DNA of 64,000 nt from CAYPNF01 sp964411985. GTDB lineage: Bacteria; Verrucomicrobiota; Verrucomicrobiia; Limisphaerales; J093. The DNA is taken from the NCBI GenBank assembly GCA_964411985.1, contig CAYPNF010000002.1, forward strand, positions 231,828-295,827, in the 5' to 3' direction. Shown here one piece after another: positions 45,914 to 53,589 of this stretch. The first letter of the stretch is position 1. Each line of letters begins with the position of its first letter. A model generated the notes under the pieces. The model was not told the origin of the DNA. It searched no databases and was given only the letters and a program-made list of their open reading frames with translations. The translations under genes and the position numbers were made by a program.

Positions 45914-46905
45914 CGGCCCTCGCCATTCTCCTCATCCTGACTCAACTGGCTGCCGCGCAAGTTCCAGGGGGTCTGGCCTACAGCGGCGAGACGACCTGGG
46001 ATTCAGCTACCAGCACATTCACCTTCAAATCTAGCGGGAACATGCCGGAGGGAAAGGAAGAATTCTTTTGGCAAGTGCCGATCGAGGTGAAACGCATCCT
46101 CATCGAATCGAATGTGATTGTGCGGGGCGGGTTCCGTGTGGGCTTCCGCACTCCGGAGCATCCGTTGCACATTGTCGGTAGCGACCGAAAAAGTTCGGTG
46201 ATCTTTGGCACGGAGTCGGAACGGTGGACGGTGAGCAATGGTGTGGCCGATAATGACAAGTGGAAGTATGGCGCTGTCTGTGTCCTCGCGGATGCCACCG
46301 TGCATGTCTCAAACTTGACCTCGAAAAACCCGCGGGGCTACCACATTTCGGGCTACGCAAACAAATCCGTGATCCATGTTTCGCGCTGCGACCTGCTCGA
46401 TACCCGCCCCGGGCAGAACAACAACAGTGACGGATTCATCGGCGCGGCGGGTTCGACCGTCTTAGACTGCTTCATCAGCACCGGTGACGATGCAATCAAG
46501 GTGTATCGCGACGTAGTCATTCGGAATGTAACCATCGACCAGCACCGAAACGGCGCGCCGATTCAGTTTGGCTGGGGAGGAGAAGGCGGTCGCGTGAAGG
46601 CGGAGATTGAGAACCTGACCATCAAGGGGGCAGATAAGGATGGGCTTTACAACATGGCCCCGTTCACGTGGGAGGGAGGGAAAGATGGCGTGCGAGAGGT
46701 AACCATCAAGGGACTCAAAATCGACCTGGCCGGAAAGCTCTATGACGAAGCAGCAAATCGCTGGGTGCCCGTTGGACTCTTCGAGTTGAAGCCCGCGCAA
46801 TGCACGCTCAATCTGACGGCGACCGAGGCGGAGATCGGCGTTCTCCAACCGGGCATTCGCCAAGCGCGCGGAACCATCACCATCAATGGCAGGGCACTAC
46901 AATAA
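45910..46905 (+). CDS. Secreted right-handed beta-helix hydrolase-like protein
   Basis: The 331-residue protein has a signal peptide (MTALAILLILTQLAAAQ) and a parallel beta-helix with the motifs NNNSDGFIGAAGSTVLDCF and ISTGDDAIKVY, the acidic signature of GH28/GH49-like polysaccharide hydrolases. ATG at 45898 is the alternative start; 45910 is favoured because it gives the better signal peptide and is coupled to the short ORF. Substrate likely to be a plant or algal polysaccharide; unproven. A sulfatase gene follows downstream. Confidence 0.75.
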   Translation: MTALAILLILTQLAAAQVPGGLAYSGETTWDSATSTFTFKSSGNMPEGKEEFFWQVPIEVKRILIESNVIVRGGFRVGFRTPEHPLHIVGSDRKSSVIFGTESERWTVSNGVADNDKWKYGAVCVLADATVHVSNLTSKNPRGYHISGYANKSVIHVSRCDLLDTRPGQNNNSDGFIGAAGSTVLDCFISTGDDAIKVYRDVVIRNVTIDQHRNGAPIQFGWGGEGGRVKAEIENLTIKGADKDGLYNMAPFTWEGGKDGVREVTIKGLKIDLAGKLYDEAANRWVPVGLFELKPAQCTLNLTATEAEIGVLQPGIRQARGTITINGRALQ

Positions 46906-47183
46906 GTCACGGCCCAACGAGGTCACTGGACCGAACGCGGGTGGGCTGCGTCAGTCTCCAATTCCAGCGCCTCTGGCCGCCCGCGTCGGTCAGTTCTGGC
47001 GTTACCTGAGGTTGATCCCCTGGGCTGTTCCTCGCGTGCCGCAAAAAGGTGAGTCTCAGCCGTGACGTCGGAACACGGGTGGTGCGGGTGCCAGCGGGCT
47101 CCGGCGCTTGGGGTGCTCGGTGCCGATTTCGGCATTGCAGTTCGCTATCCGGATGGTATGCCTGTTCTCCTCTTTTTCCAGTG

Positions 47184-48779
47184 ATGATGAGATTCGTTGG
47201 CAGATTTCTGGTTCTGGTCGCCACCTTCCACGGCCTGGCGGCCGAAACCCTACCCGCTAGGCCGCCCAACATACTGTTTACCATTGCAGATGACTGGGGC
47301 GTCCATGGCGGGGCCTACGGGACAAAGTGGGTGCGGACACCGGCGTTTGACCGCGTGGCGAGGGATGGGATTCTGTTCAGTAACGCTTATACGCCGAACG
47401 CGAAATGTGCGCCGTCCCGCGCCAGCATTCTTACCGGGCGCAATCCCTGGCAGCTCAAGGCGGCGGCAAACCATGTCTGCTATTTCCCGCCCGAGTTCAA
47501 AGGGTGGGGCGAAGCGCTGGCGGAGAAGGGGTGGTTTGTGGGCCACACGCAGAAAGGCTGGGGGCCTGGCGTAGCCACAAACAACGCTGGCCAGCTTCGA
47601 CAGATGACGGGTCGCGCCTTCAACCAGCGCAAAGCCAAGCCACCCACCACCGGGATCAGCGACAACGATTACGCCGGGAACTTTGAGGACTTCCTGGATG
47701 CAAGTCCACGCGACCGACCGTGGTGTTTCTGGTACGGTGCGCTTGAGCCTCATCGCGGCTATGAATTCGGCTCCGGCATGGCAAAAGGCGGGAAGAAGCT
47801 CGCGGATATCGACCGGGTGCCTGGCTGCTGGCCCGATAACGACACGGTGCGCAACGATCTGCTAGATTACGCCTTCGAAGTCGAGCACTTCGACCGGCAT
47901 CTGGGTCGGATGCTGGCCACGCTGGAGAAGCGGGGTCTTCTTGACACCACGTTGGTCATCGTCACTTCCGATCACGGGATGCCGTTCCCGCGCATGAAAG
48001 GCAACGCTTACGCGGGGGCCAACCATGTGCCCTTCGCGGCCATGTGGAAACGCGGCATCACCCGCCCCGGACGCGTGATTGAAGACTTCGTTAGCTTCAT
48101 CGATTTGGCCCCGACGTTCATTGAGTTGGCTGGCCTGACCTGGGCGGAAACCGGGATGGCAGAGTCGCCTGGCCGGAGCCTCACGGAGCTATTTCGATCC
48201 GACCGATCCGGCCTGGTCAACCCTGCCCGGGACCACGTCCTTGTTGGCAAAGAGCGAACCGACATTGGCCGGCCGCACGACTGGGGGTATCCCATACGCG
48301 GGATTGTGACAAGAGACTGGCTTTATCTGCACAACTTTGAGTCCTCCCGGTGGCCGGCGGGGAACCCGGAGACCGGCTACCTCGACTGTGACGGCGGGGC
48401 GACCAAGACCCACATCCTTGCCGCGGGCCGCCAGAATCCCGCTGACCCGCATTGGGGGCTCTGCTTCGGCCTGAGGCCCGGGGAAGAGCTTTTCGATTTG
48501 CGGAGCGACACCGACTGCCTGCGCAACCTTGCGCAGGCCTCCTCCTCCGCATCCACGCGCAGCCTATTGAAGAGCGCACTTTTTGAGGAACTAACGCGAC
48601 AAGGCGATCCGCGTCTGCTGGGGCAGGGCGAGGTTTTCGATCAATACCCTCACGCCAGCCCGGGCCACGCGGGCTTCTACGAACGCACCGCACGCGGTGA
48701 GAAGCTCAAGGCTGGCTGGGTGAGTGAAACCGACTTTGAACCCGCGAGGATTCCCGGGCGTCCCACCGTCGCACCCTGA
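47184..48779 (+). CDS. Secreted sulfatase (formylglycine type)
   Basis: The 531-residue protein has a signal peptide (FLVLVATFHGLAA), then PNILFTIADDWG (metal aspartates) and the sulfatase signature KCAPSRASILTGR; Cys75 would be oxidised to formylglycine by a maturase. TSDHGMPFPR carries further metal ligands. The C-terminal region has the typical arylsulfatase fold. The ATG at 47184 (or 47187) is chosen; the longer frame from 47049 has no signal peptide. Together with the beta-helix hydrolase it suggests use of sulfated polysaccharides. No anaerobic maturase gene is in the window. Confidence 0.9.
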   Translation: MMRFVGRFLVLVATFHGLAAETLPARPPNILFTIADDWGVHGGAYGTKWVRTPAFDRVARDGILFSNAYTPNAKCAPSRASILTGRNPWQLKAAANHVCYFPPEFKGWGEALAEKGWFVGHTQKGWGPGVATNNAGQLRQMTGRAFNQRKAKPPTTGISDNDYAGNFEDFLDASPRDRPWCFWYGALEPHRGYEFGSGMAKGGKKLADIDRVPGCWPDNDTVRNDLLDYAFEVEHFDRHLGRMLATLEKRGLLDTTLVIVTSDHGMPFPRMKGNAYAGANHVPFAAMWKRGITRPGRVIEDFVSFIDLAPTFIELAGLTWAETGMAESPGRSLTELFRSDRSGLVNPARDHVLVGKERTDIGRPHDWGYPIRGIVTRDWLYLHNFESSRWPAGNPETGYLDCDGGATKTHILAAGRQNPADPHWGLCFGLRPGEELFDLRSDTDCLRNLAQASSSASTRSLLKSALFEELTRQGDPRLLGQGEVFDQYPHASPGHAGFYERTARGEKLKAGWVSETDFEPARIPGRPTVAP

Positions 48780-48863
48780 GTGTGCGTCCGCACACCTCCA
48801 CGCCTGTGGTCTTCCTGGTTTTCGTGCGGCGAGCCCACCGGGAGGGATTGGGGGCCTACGATC

Positions 48864-49325
48864 CTACCCTTCTTGCCTCAAGCGCTTTTCAGGCTTGCCT
48901 CGCAGGGCACGGCGGATCTGGACCAGTTTGATCCGAAACTCCTTGGCGAGCTCGAAAGCCAGCTGGTCGCGCTCATAGATGTCACGATAGATGATTCGCC
49001 CGATCCCCTTGGACGCAATGAAAGTCATGCAGTGCCGGCATGGGAGCAAGGTCACTGCCAGGAATCGGCACTCGCCTGGTGCCACGGAACGGAGTGCGTT
49101 GACCTCGGCGTGGATGACCCTGGCTCCTCTCGCCTCTCTTTCCGACCAGTCGATCTCGATTCCGGGTGGGGGACCGTTGTATCCGAGCCTTACGGAATTG
49201 TCCTGCAGCACTGCACAAGCCCCCACTTGCACATAAGGGTCTTGGGACCGGCAGTCAGCGACGGTTTCGGCAAGGATCAAGGCCGTTTCTTCCCACGATC
49301 TTCTTCTACGCGCTTTCATCTTCAC
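48864..49325 (-). CDS. Cytidine/deoxycytidylate deaminase family protein
   Basis: The 153-residue protein has the zinc-dependent deaminase core HAEVNAL and PCRHC, with VQVGACAVLQDN before it. The length and the order of motifs fit dCMP deaminases (ComEB-like). It would turn dCMP to dUMP for thymidylate synthesis. The start is at 49325; an ATG two codons later is possible. Confidence 0.88.
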   Translation of the reverse strand: MKMKARRRRSWEETALILAETVADCRSQDPYVQVGACAVLQDNSVRLGYNGPPPGIEIDWSEREARGARVIHAEVNALRSVAPGECRFLAVTLLPCRHCMTFIASKGIGRIIYRDIYERDQLAFELAKEFRIKLVQIRRALRGKPEKRLRQEG

Positions 49326-49446
49326 TCATGCTGCACCGGGCAAAACATACCAACACCCCTTGCGTATGAGCAGAGGATCCTCTCAACAAAAACCAGCCTC
49401 GATCCTCGAAGCCTTCGGTCTAAAGGGTCAGGAGCTGGAGGTTCTC

Positions 49447-49569
49447 CTATTTCTTACCGGTAACTTGCTTTGCAGCGGTGGCTTGTTTCTTCTGTTGGGC
49501 GGCGGCGTTGGCTTTGACCTGCTTCTGTGCTGCCTGCTTGTGTACGGACTTAGGTGACTTGTCTCCCAT
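49447..49569 (-). CDS. 40-residue lysine/glutamine-rich protein (MGDKSPKS type)
   Basis: On the minus strand the ATG at 49569 opens 40 codons beginning MGDKSPKSVHKQAAQKQ and ending VTGKK-stop. An AAAGG ribosome site lies upstream. The N-terminal MGDKSPKS is a recurring start in small, basic, uncharacterised proteins of many bacteria. Composition (K, Q, A) suggests nucleic-acid contact or disorder. Function unknown. Confidence 0.65.
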   Translation of the reverse strand: MGDKSPKSVHKQAAQKQVKANAAAQQKKQATAAKQVTGKK

Positions 49570-49632
49570 ATCGATTGGCCTTTTGGTTTTGACGGTTTAC
49601 TGATCGGTGACGCGGTCGTTTGCCGAACAACG

Positions 49633-50250
49633 ATGACACTAACCGACCTTTGCGAACACTGCAATCACCATACACGATTCTTGCCACCTCCCCACGGAAC
49701 GGGTGCGCCGCAGAGCAAAGCAAACGGGACAAGACGCGGTCTTTGCAGCCTAATTCAAGGATGTTTTTCCATCGTAGACTATCGGGTCCTGGAGACCTCC
49801 ATGGACCAAGCTATTGCGGAAGCCAAAGCCCTAGGGGTTGCCTTCCTGGGCACCGCGGGTATTCCTCACCAGGCCCAATTCACCGAGGCAGATGATCTTC
49901 CCGGCGGTTCCTACGAGATGGCCTTTGGGCTTTTTGATATGCGCGACGGCCAAAAGCGTCCCGTGGAGTTTGCACTCAAGTTCAGGATTGTCGCAGATCT
50001 GTGGAAGGGAGGAGTGGCTTCTTCTGGGTACCGTAGACAGCCTCATCTACCCTATCGCCTCCCTCCGCCAAGGCTTCGGCGGGCAGATCGACGGCCCAGT
50101 AGGCAGACCTCCCGCATTTGCACACCACGCGGGTTAGGCAACCCGCGAAACAGCAGGTTAGGCAACCTACGGCACCCTGCCCGCTGGCTTGCGCATCCGA
50201 GAATTGAGTTTGCGTTTATAGTGGGTTCGATCAGATTAGCCGCATCATGA
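49633..50250 (+). CDS. Doubtful ORF, possibly a decayed gene
   Basis: The open frame has protein-like sequence only in the middle (about residues 45-130, with MDQAIAEAKALGVAFLGTAG and RPVEFALKFRIV). The last third is arginine- and proline-rich and looks like a wrong frame, suggesting a frameshift near 50020-50040. An imperfect palindrome CCGCCAAGGCTTCGGCGG lies at 50065-50082. I do not recognise a family. It may be a remnant. Confidence 0.25.
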   Translation: MTLTDLCEHCNHHTRFLPPPHGTGAPQSKANGTRRGLCSLIQGCFSIVDYRVLETSMDQAIAEAKALGVAFLGTAGIPHQAQFTEADDLPGGSYEMAFGLFDMRDGQKRPVEFALKFRIVADLWKGGVASSGYRRQPHLPYRLPPPRLRRADRRPSRQTSRICTPRGLGNPRNSRLGNLRHPARWLAHPRIEFAFIVGSIRLAAS

Positions 50251-51560
50251 ATCTGGCTGAACAAGTTCGTGCCGCTGGAGTGGTAGGCGCCGGGGGCGGC
50301 GGTTTTCCGACGCACGTAAAACTGAACGCCAAGGCCGACACCGTTATCGCCAACGGTGCGGAGTGTGAGCCCCTGCTGCACAAGGACGCGGTGGTGATGG
50401 AAAGGAACGCCGCTAGCCTGGTCCGGGGCTTGGAGTTGTCCATGGAAGCTGTTGGCGCACAGCGCGGTGTCGTGGGGATCAAGGCGAAGAATAAACACGC
50501 AGTGGAGGTCATGCAGGGCGCAGTGAAAGGATCGCGTGTGGAGGTGTTTTTGCTGGGCGACTATTACCCTGCGGGGGATGAATATGATTTGGTCTATTCG
50601 GTCACGGAACGGCTGATTCCGCCAGCGGGACTGCCGATTCACGTCGGGGTAGTGGTGAACAACGTGGAGACCCTGGTGAACATCGCGGAAGCGGCCCAGG
50701 GCCGACCGGTGACCACGAAGACCCTGACGATCGCCGGGGCGGTGAAAGAGCCAGCTACCGTAACCGTGCCCTTGGGAGTAACTTATCGCGATATAATCGG
50801 GAAGCTGGGCGGGTTCGCGACCGAGGAGCCGGTGCTTTGCCTGGGCGGCTTGATGATGGGGGAAACCACGGAGAATCTGGATCTGCCGGTGACCAAGACC
50901 GCTACCGGAGTGGTAGTGTTGCCGCGGAGCCATCCCGTGATTCAGAGGAAGCTGACTCCCGCTCAGTCACAGAATCGGATCGGCAAGTCCGCGTGTGACC
51001 AGTGCCGGTATTGTACGGAGTACTGTCCGCGATTTCTCCTAGGCTACTCCGTGGAGCCTCACCAGGTCATGCGCAGTCTGGGCTTTACCGCCACCGGCGA
51101 GGCGGTTTGGAACCAGTGGGCCGCGCTCTGTTGTTCCTGTGGGCTCTGCACCCTTTTCGCCTGTCCCGAACAGCTTTTCCCCAAGGAAGCCTGTGACCAG
51201 GGGAAAGCCTACCTGCGCAAGGAGCAGATCCAATGGAAGGGCAAGACCGAGGTGAAGGTCCATCCAATGCGGGAAGGCCGTCGGGTGCCTATCAGAACGC
51301 TCATGAAACGCCTGGACGTTGAGCATCTGAATCATCCCGCCCCCTACCGAGAGATTGGCTTGCGGCCAGGCCAGTTGGTGCTCCCTTTGAAACAACACGC
51401 TGGCGCCCCCGCACAAGCCGCAGTGAAGCCAGGCGAGGTGGTGTCGGCAGGCCAGATGATTGCCGCTCCGGCTCCTCAAGCACTGGGAGCGTCTCTGCAT
51501 GCGCCGGCGAAGGCGCGGGTGGTAAGTGTGAGTGACCGGATTGTACTAGAGGTTTTATGA
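50247..51560 (+). CDS. pduS: PduS-like cobalamin reductase / RnfC-type flavoprotein of a microcompartment
   Basis: The 437-residue protein matches the PduS pattern: VVGAGGGGFPTHVKL, NGAECEPLL, VVVNNVETL, GAVKEPATVTVPLG, LPRSHPVIQR, then two 4Fe-4S clusters (CDQCRYCTEYCPR and CCSCGLCTLFACP) and a C-terminal biotinyl-like domain. PduS reduces B12 cofactor or shuttles electrons across the shell of bacterial microcompartments. It is fused in position with pduT: the stop overlaps the next start by ATGA, as in known pdu clusters. No diol dehydratase genes lie within the window. Confidence 0.88.
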   Translation: MNLAEQVRAAGVVGAGGGGFPTHVKLNAKADTVIANGAECEPLLHKDAVVMERNAASLVRGLELSMEAVGAQRGVVGIKAKNKHAVEVMQGAVKGSRVEVFLLGDYYPAGDEYDLVYSVTERLIPPAGLPIHVGVVVNNVETLVNIAEAAQGRPVTTKTLTIAGAVKEPATVTVPLGVTYRDIIGKLGGFATEEPVLCLGGLMMGETTENLDLPVTKTATGVVVLPRSHPVIQRKLTPAQSQNRIGKSACDQCRYCTEYCPRFLLGYSVEPHQVMRSLGFTATGEAVWNQWAALCCSCGLCTLFACPEQLFPKEACDQGKAYLRKEQIQWKGKTEVKVHPMREGRRVPIRTLMKRLDVEHLNHPAPYREIGLRPGQLVLPLKQHAGAPAQAAVKPGEVVSAGQMIAAPAPQALGASLHAPAKARVVSVSDRIVLEVL

Positions 51561-52108
51561 ACGAGAAGTCGATCGGATTGGTGGAGTTGTCCAGCGTAGC
51601 CGCCGGTTTCCTGGTGGCCGACACAATGCTCAAGGCGGGGAATGTGCGGTTGTTGCTCAGCCGCTCGATCTGCTCAGGCAAGTTTATGGTGTTGATTGGA
51701 GGCGACGCTGCGGCGGTGAAAAGCGCCATCGACGCGGGCGCAGAGGCGGCCCACGGCTTCCTGATCGATCAACTCGTCATCGCCAACGTGCATCCCGAGG
51801 TGTTTGCCGCGTTGGGCAGAACCCAGCCTGTGGAGCCTAACGGAGCGCTGGGTGTGCTGGAGTCATTCAATATAGCCACTCTCATCGTGGCCGCGGATGC
51901 GGCGGCAAAATCCGCGCAGGTCACGCTACTCGAAATTCGCCTTGCGATGGCGCTGGGTGGGAAAGCCTTTTGCACCATGACGGGAGACGTGGGATCGGTG
52001 AACTCTGCGATCTCCGCCGGTAAACGCATCATCAGCGAGGCGGGCACACTCGTGTGCTCGGTCGTCATCTCCCGTCCGCATCCGGACGTCTATCGGGAGC
52101 TCATTTAG
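51557..52108 (+). CDS. pduT: PduT-like trimeric BMC shell protein with Fe-S cysteine
   Basis: The 183-residue protein has two tandem BMC domains (about 5-88 and 97-180): SIGLVELSSVAAGFLVADTM and LGVLESFNIATLIVAADAAA. The segment SRSICSGKF contains Cys39, which aligns with the cysteine of Salmonella PduT that binds a 4Fe-4S cluster in the central pore. Three subunits would form a pseudohexamer that conducts electrons through the shell. It is co-translated with PduS. The other shell and enzyme genes are not in the window. Confidence 0.9.
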   Translation: MNEKSIGLVELSSVAAGFLVADTMLKAGNVRLLLSRSICSGKFMVLIGGDAAAVKSAIDAGAEAAHGFLIDQLVIANVHPEVFAALGRTQPVEPNGALGVLESFNIATLIVAADAAAKSAQVTLLEIRLAMALGGKAFCTMTGDVGSVNSAISAGKRIISEAGTLVCSVVISRPHPDVYRELI

Positions 52109-52112
52109 GGAG

Positions 52113-52142
52113 TGCTTGAAACCGTCGCGACGGTTTCAAGCA
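52113..52142. terminator. Perfect 30-bp palindrome after pduT
   Basis: TGCTTGAAACCGTCG and its exact complement form a 15-bp perfect inverted repeat, beginning 4 nt after the pduT stop. No U-tract follows on either strand, so it may be a bidirectional barrier or RNA-stabilising hairpin between convergent genes, or a protein site. Confidence 0.6.
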
Positions 52143-52217
52143 TGTTGGATTGGGTATGAAGGCCTTCCTTCGGCTCGCGGCTTTGAGCTGGGCCGTGAGC
52201 GGGGAAGGGGAGTGCCG

Positions 52218-52295
52218 CTACTCCACTAGGCGGATCCGATAATAGCCCTGGGTGTTCTTGCCTGTGGTGGTGTCCAAATGGGCTTCGAGCGAGCC
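52218..52295 (-). other. In-frame coding extension beyond the stop of the next gene
   Basis: Directly after the TGA at 52296-52298 the same minus-strand frame continues for 25 codons to TAG 52218-52220. It encodes GSLEAHLDTTTGKNTQGYYR and then IRLVE, the C-terminal tail typical of PVC surface-protein domains. The TGA thus probably interrupts an older, longer protein. Confidence 0.55.
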
Positions 52296-53285
52296 TCACT
52301 GTCCCTTCGGTTGGGGCAGACACTGCACGCTCAAGTTCCGCAACTGCACCTCGACGTCGAAGACACCAGGCACTTCCCAACCGATGTAGATGCTCGTGGG
52401 TTGGTAATCGGAGAAGCTGCGCGAGCCAGGCATGAAACCTCGGGCCCAGCCGTGCTCCAGGCCCTGGCGCATCAAGGGTAGGAGATCCTTTTCAAACGTG
52501 ACCCAGGTTCCGTCATGCGTGCTCTCCTTCGAGAAGGTGTCGGAGGAGAGCGTGAAGATGAAGAGAGACGTTCCGCCAAAGTCCTTGGCTTCGTAAGAGG
52601 GAATCACCCGGGTGCGGTTGTCGTATACGGGAATCCCAAACCAGTAACCTTGCCCGTAGCCGGGAGACTGGCGATTCCGATTGCCCACCGAGAAATAGAT
52701 CAGATACTGCGCGGCGTGGAGGGCGGGGTTGTGGTCGTTGGTGCGGACCAAGGTGGACCGGAGCAGGCGGGCCTCGGCATGGAAACGCAGCGATTCAAGT
52801 TCAGACAGCTTGGGGGCGTGGTCGAACTCCTGTTGGAGGAGGAGGTGAACCCATGGTTCTTCGATGGAGGCGCGCGCCTTGGTGCCGTATTCGGTGTCCG
52901 CGATCACCCGAAGGGAAACGTCTCCTTCAGCACTGCCGGGTTTTCCGATGGTGACGGATTTCGCCTTATTGCCCCAGACGATGAGGTCCATGGGCTGAGG
53001 AGGAGCTGCCGAGTCGTCCAGCGGGAACTTGCTCGACCATTGTGCCAGGTCCCAGGCTGGTTTGTCACCCGACTTGACTGTGGCTAGTTCTCCGTAGGGG
53101 ACGCGCTTTCCGGGCTTGGGTTCGAGCAAGATAAAGCCTTGCTGAAAACGCGGGTCGCGGAGCAACTCCGAACTGAGAGCGGCTCCCGTGGCGGTGAGGG
53201 AAGTGAGAAGAAGGAGGACCCATAGCCCTCTTTTCCTCTGCCATGGTCTTGACGATTTCGGCTGATGATTCGAATCCTGATTCAT
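52296..53285 (-). CDS. Secreted protein of unknown function, truncated by an in-frame TGA
   Basis: The 329-residue protein has a signal/TM segment at about 20-38 (LWVLLLLTSLTATGAAL) and a beta-rich body (VSLRVIADTEYGTKARASI, YFSVGNRNRQSPGYGQGYWF, SIYIGWEVPGVFDVEVQLRN) that looks like a jelly-roll or concanavalin-like fold. No catalytic motif is identified. Downstream of its stop the frame resumes with a recognisable C-terminal tail (52218-52295), so the original gene was likely longer. It converges on pduT and lies downstream of gdhA on the same strand. Confidence 0.65.
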   Translation of the reverse strand: MNQDSNHQPKSSRPWQRKRGLWVLLLLTSLTATGAALSSELLRDPRFQQGFILLEPKPGKRVPYGELATVKSGDKPAWDLAQWSSKFPLDDSAAPPQPMDLIVWGNKAKSVTIGKPGSAEGDVSLRVIADTEYGTKARASIEEPWVHLLLQQEFDHAPKLSELESLRFHAEARLLRSTLVRTNDHNPALHAAQYLIYFSVGNRNRQSPGYGQGYWFGIPVYDNRTRVIPSYEAKDFGGTSLFIFTLSSDTFSKESTHDGTWVTFEKDLLPLMRQGLEHGWARGFMPGSRSFSDYQPTSIYIGWEVPGVFDVEVQLRNLSVQCLPQPKGQ

Positions 53286-53523
53286 CTGAGTGGCCTTCTT
53301 GATAGGCCGAGTCTCAACGCATGGCGAGGGAATTGAGCGGTTCCCAGGGAAGTTCGCCAGGTTTTGGAGTGCGAGCGCCCCCAGGTGCCGCTTTCCTCCC
53401 TCGTGCCCATGGTGGGGAAAACTGGTGTTTCGTCGAATTCCGCACCACGTTCCAAAAGCTGTCGCAGATTGCGGGCTTCGCGGAAGTACGATTCCGGCGT
53501 TCTACCCTCTTTTCCAAAACAGA

Positions 53524-53554
53524 AGCGGGAACCGGCTTGAGGCCGATTCCCGCT
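53524..53554 (-). terminator. Rho-independent terminator of gdhA
   Basis: On the minus strand AGCGGGAATCGGC pairs with GCCGGTTCCCGCT around a CTCAA loop (one mismatch), followed by TCTGTTTT. It lies 35 nt after the gdhA stop. Confidence 0.8.
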
Positions 53555-53589
53555 GTGGAAAGGAACCTGAGGGGCTTCTCCAGGCGTGA

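Noticed and set aside
50065..50082. Palindrome in the doubtful ORF as a terminator
   Set aside because: It has a mismatched centre and no U-tract; it lies inside a doubtful frame and is more likely a small dispersed repeat.
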